Source of the DNA: Agromyces agglutinans
GTDB taxonomy: Bacteria; Actinomycetota; Actinomycetes; Actinomycetales; Microbacteriaceae
DNA length: 64,000 bases
Assembly: GCF_009647605.1 (NCBI RefSeq)
Contig: NZ_WJIF01000003.1
Span: 124,001 to 188,000 of the forward strand
Direction: 5' to 3'
Positions 24,892 to 33,780 of this stretch are shown here, one piece after another. The notes below the pieces were generated by a model. That model made no database searches. It was given only the letters and a program-made list of their open reading frames with translations, and was not told the DNA's origin. Numbering within the stretch: position 1 is the stretch's first letter; the number at the start of each line of letters is the position of its first letter. The position numbers and the translations under genes were made by a program.

Positions 24892-26652
24892 GTGAGCTCG
24901 ATGCCGAGCCCCGTCGACGAGATCGACGCCCCCGCCGAAGCGATCGACGCCCCCGTCGTCGCCACCGCGACGGATGCCCCGTGGTGGGCCGACGCCGTCG
25001 TGTACCAGGTGTACGTGCGCAGCTTCGCGGACGCCGACGGCGACGGCACGGGCGACCTCGAGGGCGTGCGCAGCCGGCTCGACCACCTCGTCGAACTCGG
25101 CGTCGACGCCGTCTGGTTCACGCCCTGGTACGCCTCCCCCATGGCCGACGGCGGCTACGACGTCGCCGACTACCGCGCCATCGACCCCGCCTTCGGCGAC
25201 CTCGCGGCGGCCGAGCGCCTCATCGCCGAGGCCGCGGCCCGGGGCATCCGTACGATCGTCGACGTCGTGCCGAACCACGTGAGCGACCGGCATCCGTGGT
25301 TCCGGGCCGCGCTCGCGGCCGAACCGGGCAGCGCCGAGCGCGAGCGGTTCTGGTTCCGCAGCGGTCGCGGCCCGGGCGGTGCCGAGCCGCCCACCGACTG
25401 GGTCTCGAGCTTCGGCGGCGGCACCTGGACCCGCACGACCGGCCCCGACGGCGAGCCCGGCGAGTGGTACCTGCACCTGTTCAGCCCCGAGCAGCCCGAC
25501 CTCAACTGGGACCACCCCGACGTGCGCGCCGAGCACGAGGACGTCCTGCGCTTCTGGTTCGACCGCGGCGCTGCGGGCATCCGGGTCGACTCGGCGGCCA
25601 TGCTCGTGAAGGACCCGACGCTCCCGGCGGCCGCACCGGCCCCCGGCGACGACGGTCACCCGTTCCTCGACCGCGACGGCGTGCACGAGGTCTACCGGGC
25701 CTGGCGCGCCGTGGCCGACGCGTACGACGAGCCGCGCCTGCTGGTCGGCGAGGTCTGGCTCGGCGACGCCGAGCGCTTCGCGCGCTACCTGCGGCCCGAC
25801 GAACTGCACGGCGCGTTCAACTTCGAGTTCATGACCAAGCCGTGGGATGCCGCCGCGCTCCGCGCGACCATCGCCGAGACGCTCGCCTGGCACGACGGCG
25901 TCGCCGCGACGCCCACCTGGGCGCTCTCGAACCACGACCTGACGCGTCCGGCCACCCGGTACGGGCGCGAGGACTCGTCGTTCGCGTTCGACGCGAAGCG
26001 GTTCGGCACGCCCAGCGACCGTGCGAAGGGCCTCGCGAGGGCCCGTGCGGCCGCGATGCTCGCCGCCTTCCTGCCGGGCTCGCTGTACGTGTACCAGGGC
26101 GACGAGCTCGGCCTGCCCGAAGTCGAGGACCTGCCCGACGCGCTCCGCCAGGACCCGATGCACCACCGCTCGGGCGGCGTCGACCCCGGCCGCGACGGCT
26201 GCCGCGTGCCGCTGCCGTGGACGCGCGCCGGAGCGAGCCTCGGCTTCTCCCCCACAGGCGCCGCCTGGCTGCCGCAGCCGGCCGACTGGGCCGGCCTCTC
26301 GGTCGAGGCGCAGGCCGCCGACGGGGCATCCACCCTGTCGCTCTATCGGCGGATGCTCCGGCTGCGCCGCGAGCTCTTCCGCGACCGCGTGGCCGGCGCC
26401 GCGGAGGCGACCGGTGCGGCCGACGCCGCGGAGGCGGCCGGCGCCGCCGGCGCCGCCGACCGTTCCGAGCTCGCCTGGACGGAGCATCCCGACGCCGACG
26501 TGATCGCGCTGCGCCGCGGTGACGTCCTGCACCTGACCAATCTCGGCAGCGCACCCGTGGCGCTGCCCGCCCACCGCCGCCTGCTCCTCGCGAGCGGCCC
26601 GACCACCGGGAAGGAGCTGCCCGCCGACACGTCGGCCTGGCTCCGCACCTGA
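24892..26652 (+). CDS. GH13 alpha-glucosidase/oligoglucosidase
   Basis: A 586-residue enzyme without a signal peptide. A 28-residue Asp/Ala-rich lead precedes the barrel (WWADAVVYQVYVRSFAD). Catalytic regions are DVVPNHVSD (about 124), GIRVDSAAM with nucleophile D233, LLVGEVW with acid/base E287, and LSNHD with D349. Between the barrel and the C-terminal beta domain is an Ala-rich insert (AEATGAADAAEAAGAAGAA) with near-repeated DNA. The GTG start follows GAGAGGA by 4 bases. It is the first gene of a unit with the binding protein at 26741 and is controlled by the adjacent LacI operator. It is a clear relative of the 12939 enzyme but shorter in the 215-265 loop, so its preferred linkage may differ. 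Confidence 0.92.
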   Translation: MSSMPSPVDEIDAPAEAIDAPVVATATDAPWWADAVVYQVYVRSFADADGDGTGDLEGVRSRLDHLVELGVDAVWFTPWYASPMADGGYDVADYRAIDPAFGDLAAAERLIAEAAARGIRTIVDVVPNHVSDRHPWFRAALAAEPGSAERERFWFRSGRGPGGAEPPTDWVSSFGGGTWTRTTGPDGEPGEWYLHLFSPEQPDLNWDHPDVRAEHEDVLRFWFDRGAAGIRVDSAAMLVKDPTLPAAAPAPGDDGHPFLDRDGVHEVYRAWRAVADAYDEPRLLVGEVWLGDAERFARYLRPDELHGAFNFEFMTKPWDAAALRATIAETLAWHDGVAATPTWALSNHDLTRPATRYGREDSSFAFDAKRFGTPSDRAKGLARARAAAMLAAFLPGSLYVYQGDELGLPEVEDLPDALRQDPMHHRSGGVDPGRDGCRVPLPWTRAGASLGFSPTGAAWLPQPADWAGLSVEAQAADGASTLSLYRRMLRLRRELFRDRVAGAAEATGAADAAEAAGAAGAADRSELAWTEHPDADVIALRRGDVLHLTNLGSAPVALPAHRRLLLASGPTTGKELPADTSAWLRT

Positions 26653-26740
26653 CGCGCGTCCGCGCGGAGCATCCGCATTCACCGTCCACGCAGCCGTCGG
26701 CTGCGACACTCGCACAGCACCCATTCACGAAGGAAAGACG

Positions 26741-28099
26741 ATGACGTCACCCATCCTCAGATTCGCCGGCGCGGTCGCCGGCCTGGCCCTCGCCGTCTCG
26801 CTCGCCGGCTGCTCAGCCTCCGACGAGCCGTCGGACGGCACCATCACCCTCCGCGTCTCGATCGACGCGGGCCTCGACGAGGGCGCCACCAAGGCGTTCG
26901 AGGCGCGCGCCGCCCAGTTCGAGGAGGCGAACCCCGACATCACGATCGAGCCCGTCGAGTACACGTGGGACGGCACGACCTTCGCCGCGGCACTGGCCGG
27001 CGGCACCCTGCCCGACGTGTTCACCCTGCCCTTCACCGATGGCCGCGGCCTCATCGCGAACGAGCAGATCGCCGACATCTCGGACCTCGTCGCCGAGCTG
27101 CCCTACGCGGGCGACTTCAACCCGAACGTCGCCGTGGCCGGCCAGGCCGAGGACGGCAGCCAGTGGGCCGTGCCGATCGCGGCCTACGGCCAGGGCCTGC
27201 ACTACAACCGCGCGCTGTTCGAGCAGGCCGGGCTCGACCCCGACCAGCCGCCGACGACGTGGGACGAGGTGCGCGAGTACGCCAAGCAGATCGCGGATGC
27301 CACGGGCCAGGCCGGCTACGCGCAGATGACGACGTCGAACACCGGCGGCTGGATCCTCACGACCCTCGACTACGCGCTCGGCGGCCGGCTCGAGGAGGGA
27401 TCGGGCGACGTCGCCTCGACGATCGACACGCCGGAGATGGCCGAGGTGCTCGAGATGGTGCACGAGATGCGCTGGACCGACGACTCGATGGGCGCGAACT
27501 TCCTCTACGACTGGGGCGGCATCAACCAGGCGTTCGCGTCGGGCCAGATCGGCATGTACGTCTCGGGCGGCGGCAACTACGGCAACCTCTTCACGCAGAA
27601 CCAGATGAACCCCGACGACTACGGGCTCGCGGTGCTGCCGCTGGCCGACTCGCCCGATGCCGGCGTGCTCGGCGGCGGCACGCTCGCCGCCGTCAGCGGG
27701 AAGGCGGATGACGCGCACAGGGCCGCCGGCGTCGAGTGGATCGACTTCTACTACATGGAGAAGCTGACCGACGAGGATGCCGCCGTCGCCGACGCCGAGG
27801 CCCTCGCAGAGTCGGGTGCGCCGGTGGGCGCGCCGCAGATGCCGATCTTCGACCAGGCCACCTACGAGGAGGCGCAGTCCTGGGTCGCCGACCTGGTCAA
27901 CGTGCCGCTCGACCAGATGACCGGGTTCACCGACCACATCTTCGAGCAGCCGCTCATCGCCGAGCCGAGCCACTCCACGCAGGAGGTCTACGCCCTCCTC
28001 GACCCGGTGGTCCAGGCCGTGCTCACCGACCAGAACGCCGACATCGCCGCCCTCCTCGCGGCCGCGGAAGCGGAGGCGCAGCAGATCCTCGCCGGGTGA
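26741..28099 (+). CDS. sugar ABC transporter solute-binding lipoprotein
   Basis: A 452-residue lipoprotein with lipobox SLAGC (Cys24), a short Ser/Asp tether, and a family-1 extracellular solute-binding fold: TITLRVSIDAGLDEG, TLPDVFTLPFTDGRGLIAN, then GLHYNRALFEQAGLDPDQPPTTWDE. It should bind an oligosaccharide. GAAGGAAAG precedes the ATG. The usual pair of permease genes does not follow; a strong hairpin and a GH87 glucanase gene come next. It must therefore use permeases encoded elsewhere, or the permease genes were lost. Its place after the GH13 gene and its LacI operator suggests a shared substrate. Confidence 0.92.
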   Translation: MTSPILRFAGAVAGLALAVSLAGCSASDEPSDGTITLRVSIDAGLDEGATKAFEARAAQFEEANPDITIEPVEYTWDGTTFAAALAGGTLPDVFTLPFTDGRGLIANEQIADISDLVAELPYAGDFNPNVAVAGQAEDGSQWAVPIAAYGQGLHYNRALFEQAGLDPDQPPTTWDEVREYAKQIADATGQAGYAQMTTSNTGGWILTTLDYALGGRLEEGSGDVASTIDTPEMAEVLEMVHEMRWTDDSMGANFLYDWGGINQAFASGQIGMYVSGGGNYGNLFTQNQMNPDDYGLAVLPLADSPDAGVLGGGTLAAVSGKADDAHRAAGVEWIDFYYMEKLTDEDAAVADAEALAESGAPVGAPQMPIFDQATYEEAQSWVADLVNVPLDQMTGFTDHIFEQPLIAEPSHSTQEVYALLDPVVQAVLTDQNADIAALLAAAEAEAQQILAG

Positions 28100-28119
28100 T
28101 CCTCGGCGCGGTGGGAGAA

Positions 28120-28151
28120 GGGCGGTGCCGGAGTTCAGGCCGGCACCGCCC
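28120..28151 (+). terminator. strong hairpin after the binding-protein gene
   Basis: GGGCGGTGCCGG and CCGGCACCGCCC form a perfect 12-bp stem with an 8-base loop, 21 bases past the stop codon. There is no T-tract, as is common in high-GC actinobacteria. It probably ends or strongly reduces transcription before the glucanase gene. Confidence 0.7.
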
Positions 28152-28248
28152 CGTTCGCATTCCGGGCGCTCCGGCGCGCCGGTCTCCGGGCGCGTCGCGC
28201 CCCCCAGGCGCGCCAGCGCGCGCGAACCGACGATCGAAGGAGATCGAC

Positions 28249-30972
28249 ATGCACCTCGCACCATCGCGCCGCCTCGCGGCGCTGCCCGCGGCGGCCGTCG
28301 CCGCAGGGCTCATCGCGGCCGCGCTCATCGCCGCGCCCCTCCCCGCCGCGGCAGCGCCGCTCGCTTCGGCAGCCGCCGAGGACCCGCCGGGCACGACCGC
28401 CGCCGGCCTGCCCATCGAGCTCGAGGCCGAGGACGCCGTGCTCGCCGGCGGCGCCGGCGTCAACGACAACCACCTCGGATACTCCGGCTCGGGCTTCGTG
28501 GACGGGTTCGTGATCGACCACACCGGCACCGCGGCCGTGACCTTCACGGTCGACGTCCCGGTCGAGGGCGACTACGGCCTGAACCTCCGCTACACCAACG
28601 GCCTCGGCTCCGACATGACCCTGTCGCAGGTCGCGGGCGGCGAGGATCGGCAGGTCGTGCTGCCCTCGGCGGCGGGCGCCTCGTGGAGCTTCTGGTTCGT
28701 GCACCAGGAGGTCGTGCACCTCGCCGCGGGCCCGCAGCAGGTCACCTACCGATTCGACGCCGACGACACGGGCAACGTGAACCTCGACGCGATCGCGCTG
28801 ACGACGGTCGGCGACCTCTCGACGCCGGGCGGCGGCCGGACCGACCCCGGCGAGCAGCCGGGCGCCGGACCCGACACCCGGTGGGACGGCATCGTCGAGT
28901 CGGTGCGCACCACGAAGCCCAAGCGCGGCGGCACCGCGTTCGAAGCCGAGACCGCGCACCGGGCGAACGGCGCCGTCGCGACCGCCGACGGCGGCGCGGT
29001 CGACCTGACCGCCGAGCGCGCACGCCTGGTCGTCGCGGTGAACGCCGACCGTGCCGGCAAGCAGGACGTCGTCGTGCGGTACCGCGCGGCGGCGGAGGCA
29101 TCCGTCGTCGTCGCGGTCGACGGTCACCCGGTCGGGAGGCTGGCGCTGCCGACCCGCGGCGGCGAGGAGTGGCGCGACGTCGCGATGCCCCTCACTCTCC
29201 GCGAGGGGATCGGCACGATCGAACTGCGACGCACGGGCGACGCAGCGGGCGGCCGCCTCGCCGTCGACGCCGTGCGGCTGCGCGACGGCTCCCCCGTCGC
29301 CGCCCGCGGCGCGACCGTGCCATTCACGACGCACGAGGCCGAGCGCGGCACCACCAACGGCGAGGTGCTCGCGCCGAGCCGCACGTTCCGAGAGCTCGCG
29401 GCCGAGGCATCCGGTCGCCAGGCCGTGACCCTCTCGGAGCCGGGGCAGTACGTCGAGTGGCGACTGGACGCAGCCGCCAACGCCCTCGTCGTGCGCGCGT
29501 CCATTCCCGACACGGCCGACGGCGCCGGGCAGTCGACCACGCTCGCCGTGCTCGCGGACGGCCGCAAGGTCGGCGACGTGCCCGTGTCGAGCGTGTACGC
29601 GTGGGTCTACGGCGGCTACCCGTACGGCAACGACCCAGAGGCGGGCGGCGCGCAGCGTTTCTTCGACGACGGCAGCGTGCGCCTGCCGCGGCTGCGCGAG
29701 GGCACGGTGCTTCGCCTCGAGAAGGATGCCTCGTCGGGTGCGCTCCCGATCACCGTCGATCTCGCCGAGACCGAGGACGCGCCCGAGCCGTACGCGCGGC
29801 CGGCCGGATCGCTGGACGTGCGCGACTTCGGCGCGGTGGCCGACGACGGCATCGACGACGCCGCGGCGTTCGGCGAGGCGATCGCGGCCGCCCAGGAGAC
29901 CGGCGGCATCGTCTGGGTGCCCGAGGGCCGGTTCACGCTCGCCAAGCGACTTCGGCTGCACGGGGTCACGCTTCGCGGCGCGGGCGCGTGGTACTCGGTG
30001 CTCGAGGGCGTCGACGGCCGGGGCGGCCTCTACGCGATGGGCTCGGGCACGACGATCGCCGACCTCAAGGTCGACGGGGACGTGCGGTACCGCGACGACG
30101 CTCGCTTCGACGCGGCGGTCGAGGGCGCCTTCGGCCAAGGGTCGCTCGTGCAGGGCGTCTGGGCCGAGCACACGAAGGTCGGGCTCTGGGTCGACGCCGG
30201 GACCGACGGCCTCGCCGCCGTCGACCTGCGCGTGCGGAACACCTTCGCCGACGGCGTGCACCTGCACGGCGCGGTCGCCGACACCCGGGTCGAGCACGCG
30301 AGCGTGCGCAACACCGGCGACGACGCGATGGCCATGTGGTCGTCGGGCGGCGCCGTCGCGCGCAGCTCGTTCGTGCACGCGACCGTGCAGACGCCGCTGC
30401 TCGGCAACGGCGCGGCCGTGTACGGCGGGGAGGCCAATCGTGTCTCGGGCCTGCTCGTGCGCGACACGCTCACGGCTGCCGCGGGTGTCGCGGTGAGCAC
30501 CCGGTTCAACCCCGTGCCGTTCTCGGGCACCACGGTCGTCGAGGACTCGACGCTCATCCGCACCGGCGGGTGGGAGCCGAACTGGAACACGTCGTTCGGT
30601 GCGATCTGGGTCTTCGCCGACACGAGCCACCTGACGACCCCCGTCGTGCTGCGCGACCTCGACGTGCTCGACTCCACGTACGAGGGCCTGCTCGTCAGCG
30701 GCGGCCACTGGGTCGACGACCTGCGCGTCGCCGACGTCCGCATCGACGGCACCGGCTCGTACGCCGTCGCCGCCCGGGTCGGCGGCGAGCACCGCTTCGC
30801 GAACGTGCGGGCGACGCGCATCGCCGCTCCCGCTGACGGGCCGACCCAGTTCTGGGGCACGTTCATCGACGAGGGCGGCAACCTCGGGCTCGTCGGGCCG
30901 GCCCCGGCGGCCTGCAGCGTCGAGGTCGACGGGAGCGAGGAAATCGACGGCGTCGCGTGCGCGGTCGGCTGA
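28249..30972 (+). CDS. secreted GH87 alpha-1,3-glucanase (mutanase/mycodextranase type) with carbohydrate-binding modules
   Basis: A 907-residue secreted enzyme. A signal peptide ends near AAAAPLASAAA (about 40). A first CBM6/35-like beta sandwich follows (about 50-190, ELEAEDAVLAGGAGVNDNH ... GNVNLDAIAL), then a second CBM-like module (about 225-345, AFEAETAHRANGAV ... AVDAVRL) and a third (about 355-515, THEAERGTTNGEV). A right-handed beta-helix starts at LDVRDFGAVADDGIDDA. The helix carries the GH87-like stretches WAEHTKVGLWV, RNTFADGVHLHG, RNTGDDAMAMWS and STRFNPVPFSGTTV with the clustered Asp pair. Fungal cell-wall alpha-1,3-glucan is the likely substrate, or the related nigeran. GAAGGAGA lies 6 bases before the ATG. 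Substrate assignment rests on remembered family motifs. Confidence 0.85.
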   Translation: MHLAPSRRLAALPAAAVAAGLIAAALIAAPLPAAAAPLASAAAEDPPGTTAAGLPIELEAEDAVLAGGAGVNDNHLGYSGSGFVDGFVIDHTGTAAVTFTVDVPVEGDYGLNLRYTNGLGSDMTLSQVAGGEDRQVVLPSAAGASWSFWFVHQEVVHLAAGPQQVTYRFDADDTGNVNLDAIALTTVGDLSTPGGGRTDPGEQPGAGPDTRWDGIVESVRTTKPKRGGTAFEAETAHRANGAVATADGGAVDLTAERARLVVAVNADRAGKQDVVVRYRAAAEASVVVAVDGHPVGRLALPTRGGEEWRDVAMPLTLREGIGTIELRRTGDAAGGRLAVDAVRLRDGSPVAARGATVPFTTHEAERGTTNGEVLAPSRTFRELAAEASGRQAVTLSEPGQYVEWRLDAAANALVVRASIPDTADGAGQSTTLAVLADGRKVGDVPVSSVYAWVYGGYPYGNDPEAGGAQRFFDDGSVRLPRLREGTVLRLEKDASSGALPITVDLAETEDAPEPYARPAGSLDVRDFGAVADDGIDDAAAFGEAIAAAQETGGIVWVPEGRFTLAKRLRLHGVTLRGAGAWYSVLEGVDGRGGLYAMGSGTTIADLKVDGDVRYRDDARFDAAVEGAFGQGSLVQGVWAEHTKVGLWVDAGTDGLAAVDLRVRNTFADGVHLHGAVADTRVEHASVRNTGDDAMAMWSSGGAVARSSFVHATVQTPLLGNGAAVYGGEANRVSGLLVRDTLTAAAGVAVSTRFNPVPFSGTTVVEDSTLIRTGGWEPNWNTSFGAIWVFADTSHLTTPVVLRDLDVLDSTYEGLLVSGGHWVDDLRVADVRIDGTGSYAVAARVGGEHRFANVRATRIAAPADGPTQFWGTFIDEGGNLGLVGPAPAACSVEVDGSEEIDGVACAVG

Positions 30973-30984
30973 CGCGGTGAGCAC

Positions 30985-31017
30985 GACGGCCGGTCGCGCG
31001 CGGCGCGGCCGGCCGTC
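30985..31017. terminator. bidirectional hairpin after the GH87 gene
   Basis: GACGGCCGG and CCGGCCGTC form a 9-bp perfect stem with a 15-base GC-rich loop in the 60-bp gap between the GH87 gene and the converging PH-domain gene. Confidence 0.6.
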
Positions 31018-31032
31018 TTGCTGCGCGGGTTG

Positions 31033-31761
31033 CTACCGGCCGTCCTGCGTCGGGATCGGCTGGGTCCACGAGTCGCGCTCGACGACGTCGATGCCCATCG
31101 GGTCGCCGATGATGCGGTCGAACCCGCGGGTCTCCGACGAGCCGGTGCCGTCGTCGTCCTCGGCGACGGCTCGACGATCGACCTCGACGACCGTGTTCGA
31201 TCGCACGTACTCCTCGCGCGACACGGGGCCGACCGGCATCCCGTCGCCGCCCCGGCCTCCGGCCGAGCCGCGCAGCCCGGCCCGCTGGATCACCCGCTGG
31301 ATCGTGAGCCCGCGTTCGTCGGGGTCGCCGACGAAGCGGATCTCGCGCAGGCCCTGGTCCTGCGCGGCCGACTCGAAGATGAAGTGGCCGTAGCCGAGCA
31401 CCCGCCCGATCAGGGGCTTCTTGACCGAGATGTCGAGGATTCGGGCGATGGGCATCGTCGCGATGTGCTGCGACAGGATGCCGTGCACGCGGAACACCCG
31501 CATGTTCGTGATCACGAACCGGTCCATGCGCACGTCGAGCAGGCGCCACGTCGCGTGGATCAGGATGGCGGGAGCGATCAGCAGCGGCAGGAAGTACAGC
31601 TCCTTCGGCAGCAGGAGCAGGAGCAGCAGCACCGGGATCGCGAGGAGCATCTCGAGCACGGGCTTGACCATCGCGGTCCAGTGCTTGCGCACCTCGTCGA
31701 CGACGACCTCGCCCTGGTCGGAGATCAGGTGCCGATGCACCTTCGGGTCGAAGAAGCTCAC
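31033..31761 (-). CDS. PH-domain (YdbT/bPH2-type) membrane protein
   Basis: A 242-residue protein. The cytoplasmic N-terminus (SFFDPKVHRHLISDQGEVVVDEVRKHW) is followed by two close hydrophobic helices (about 35-75, MLLAIPVLLLLLLLPKELYFLPLLIAPAIL) and a bacterial PH domain (VITNMRVFRVHGILSQHIATMPIARILDI ... YGHFIFESAAQ). The C-terminal tail is acidic and disordered. Proteins of this type sit in the membrane and probably bind lipids or protein partners; no enzyme activity is known. I chose the GTG at 31761 because GGAGG precedes it by 5 bases; an upstream His/Asp/Glu-rich extension is out of character. The next gene upstream on the same strand is the 54-residue membrane peptide. Confidence 0.82.
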   Translation of the reverse strand: MSFFDPKVHRHLISDQGEVVVDEVRKHWTAMVKPVLEMLLAIPVLLLLLLLPKELYFLPLLIAPAILIHATWRLLDVRMDRFVITNMRVFRVHGILSQHIATMPIARILDISVKKPLIGRVLGYGHFIFESAAQDQGLREIRFVGDPDERGLTIQRVIQRAGLRGSAGGRGGDGMPVGPVSREEYVRSNTVVEVDRRAVAEDDDGTGSSETRGFDRIIGDPMGIDVVERDSWTQPIPTQDGR

Positions 31762-31834
31762 GGATGCCTCCGGCTCGCGGTCGTGCTCGTGGACTCGGTC
31801 GTGCTCGTGGTCGTGCCCTCGCTCGCGGTCGCGC

Positions 31835-31999
31835 TCAGCTCGCGAGCGAACTGAAGAACACGCCGATCGAGGAGACCGCACCCCAGACGGCGTCGACGGC
31901 GGCCTGCACCGCGGTCGCGGCATCCTCGGGCCTCGTGACGAGGTAGAACAGGGCGAACACCACGACCAGTGCCACGACGATCCGCTTGACCCACTTCAC
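31835..31999 (-). CDS. 54-residue single-pass membrane protein
   Basis: Starts KWVKRIVVALVVVFALFYLV, a positively charged lead and one membrane helix, followed by a short outside segment with a second amphipathic helix (AVQAAVDAVWGAVSSIGVFF). It is preceded by a very good ribosome binding site (GGAAGGAG, 7 bases before the GTG at 31999). Short proteins of this make-up (VTRPEDAATAV after the helix) recur in actinobacteria, and the role is unknown. The PH-domain gene 73 bp downstream may be co-transcribed. Confidence 0.72.
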   Translation of the reverse strand: MKWVKRIVVALVVVFALFYLVTRPEDAATAVQAAVDAVWGAVSSIGVFFSSLAS

Positions 32000-32232
32000 G
32001 CGGGTACTCCTTCCGACGGCGTTCGTGGGCGAACCGCGCCCCCGGTAGGCACGCCCTGAAGGGCCATTCATACCGCACCGTGCCCCCTTCCGGCGACATG
32101 CCACGCGGGTGCGGCGTGTTCCCGCGGATCCGGGCGCGAGCCGGGCGGTAGGATTCCGGATGATCCGGCGCTGCCGGCGGCGGCGATCGACTGCGGACCC
32201 GGCAGACGACGCGTAGCCGGGAATGAGGGACG

Positions 32233-33252
32233 ATGGCCGGCATCGAAGAGGTGGCGAAGCTCGCGGGCGTGTCGACCGCGACCGTCTCGCGTGCGCTCAG
32301 CGGCCGCGGCCACGTCTCACCGGCCTCGAAGGCGAAGGTCGAGGAGGCCGCCGCCCTGCTCGGCTACGTCGTGTCGTCGAATGCGTCGAGCCTCGCCTCG
32401 GGTCGCACCCGCAACGTCGGCGTCGTCATCCCGTTCCTCAACCGCTGGTTCTTCTCGTCGGTGCTCGAGGGCGCGCAGCAGGCACTGCTCCGCCGCGGAT
32501 ACGACCTCACCCTCTACAACCTGTCCGGAGACGGCCGCGAGCGCGCGAGCGTGTTCGAGCACTTCCTGCTGCGCCAGCGCGTCGATGCGGTGATCGCGGT
32601 GTCGCTCGAGCTCACCGAGCACGAGGTGCGCCGGCTGCACGACCTCGGCAAGCCGCTCGTGGGCGTCGGCGGCCCGATCCCCGGCGTCCGCACGCTCACG
32701 ATCGACGACGTCGCGGTGGCGCGCCTCGCCACCGAGCACCTGCTGGGCCTCGGCCACCGCCGCATCGCCCACATCGGCGGCGACCTCGAGTTCGACCTCG
32801 ACTTCCACCTGCCGACGAACCGCCGACTCGGGTACGAGGCGGCGATGCGCGAGGCCGGCGTCGAGGTCGAGCCGCGGTTCTTCGCCTCGGCCGACTTCAC
32901 GATCCGAGGCGGCTACCACGCGGCCAAGCAACTGCTCGGGGTGCCGCACGCCCGGCCCACCGCGATCTTCGCGGCCTCCGACGAGATGGCGATCGGCACG
33001 ATCCTCGCCGTGCGCGACCTCGGGCTGAGCGTGCCGCGCGACGTCTCGGTCGTCGGCATCGACGACCACGACCTCGCCGACTTCTTCGGGCTCACGACCG
33101 TCGCGCAGTTCCCGCGCGTGCAGGGAGAGCAGGCCGTCGAGGTGCTGATGGACGAGCTCGAGCCGGGCCTGCGACCCCCCGAGCCCGAGGCGACGCCCCT
33201 ACCCTACGAACTGCGCGTGCGGTCGTCGACCGCGACCCCGCCGTCGGAGTAG
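32233..33252 (+). CDS. LacI-family transcriptional regulator
   Basis: A 339-residue repressor with [26 protein letters not shown], hinge [13 protein letters not shown], and a sugar-binding core ([21 protein letters not shown], then [17 protein letters not shown]). No transport or glycosidase gene is adjacent; the next gene is yajQ, 32 bp on. It is therefore an orphan in position and one of the candidates for the TGCAAGCGTTTGCA-like sites before malE, the alpha-glucosidase and the amylopullulanase. That link is inference only. Its stop context GAGTAGC resembles the end of the palindromic repeats found elsewhere in the window. Confidence 0.9.
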   Translation: MAGIEEVAKLAGVSTATVSRALSGRGHVSPASKAKVEEAAALLGYVVSSNASSLASGRTRNVGVVIPFLNRWFFSSVLEGAQQALLRRGYDLTLYNLSGDGRERASVFEHFLLRQRVDAVIAVSLELTEHEVRRLHDLGKPLVGVGGPIPGVRTLTIDDVAVARLATEHLLGLGHRRIAHIGGDLEFDLDFHLPTNRRLGYEAAMREAGVEVEPRFFASADFTIRGGYHAAKQLLGVPHARPTAIFAASDEMAIGTILAVRDLGLSVPRDVSVVGIDDHDLADFFGLTTVAQFPRVQGEQAVEVLMDELEPGLRPPEPEATPLPYELRVRSSTATPPSE

Positions 33253-33284
33253 CCGCGCAGCGCGGCCTCGGTAGACTGGCGCGC

Positions 33285-33773
33285 ATGGCAGATTCGACGT
33301 TCGACATCGTGAGCAAGGTCGACAAGATGGAGGCCGACAACGCGGTCAACCAGGCCCGCAAGGAACTCGAGCAGCGCTACGACTTCAAGGGCGTGGGCGC
33401 GTCGGCCGAGTGGAGCGGCGAGAAGATCCTCCTCAAGGCCAACTCCGAGGAGCGGGTCAAGGCGGTGCTCGACGTGGTGCAGTCGAAGTTCATCAAGCGC
33501 GGCATCACGCTGAAGATGCTCGACGCGGGCGAGCCGTACGCCTCGGGCAAGGAGTTCCGCATCGAGGTCGCGCTCAAGCAGGGCATCGACCAGAAGGCCG
33601 CCAAGGAGATCGGCAAGATCATCCGCGAGGAGGCACCCAAGACGGTCAAGAGCCAGATCCAGGGCGACGAGCTGCGGGTCTCCTCGAAGAGCCGCGACGA
33701 CCTCCAGGAGACGATCCGCATCCTCAAGGCCGCCGACCTCGAGGTCGACCTCCAGTTCATCAATTTCCGCTGA
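33285..33773 (+). CDS. yajQ: YajQ-family nucleotide-binding protein
   Basis: A 162-residue protein that matches YajQ end to end: [35 protein letters not shown]-like [33 protein letters not shown], and a terminal LQFINFR. It forms two ferredoxin-like domains. Members bind RNA or nucleotides; in Xanthomonas a YajQ protein binds c-di-GMP and acts with a transcription factor. The presence of c-di-GMP enzymes in the same window makes that role worth testing here, though the gene is widely conserved in bacteria without it. A NudK-type gene follows after 7 bases. Confidence 0.95.
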   Translation: MADSTFDIVSKVDKMEADNAVNQARKELEQRYDFKGVGASAEWSGEKILLKANSEERVKAVLDVVQSKFIKRGITLKMLDAGEPYASGKEFRIEVALKQGIDQKAAKEIGKIIREEAPKTVKSQIQGDELRVSSKSRDDLQETIRILKAADLEVDLQFINFR

Positions 33774-33780
33774 CCCCGGG

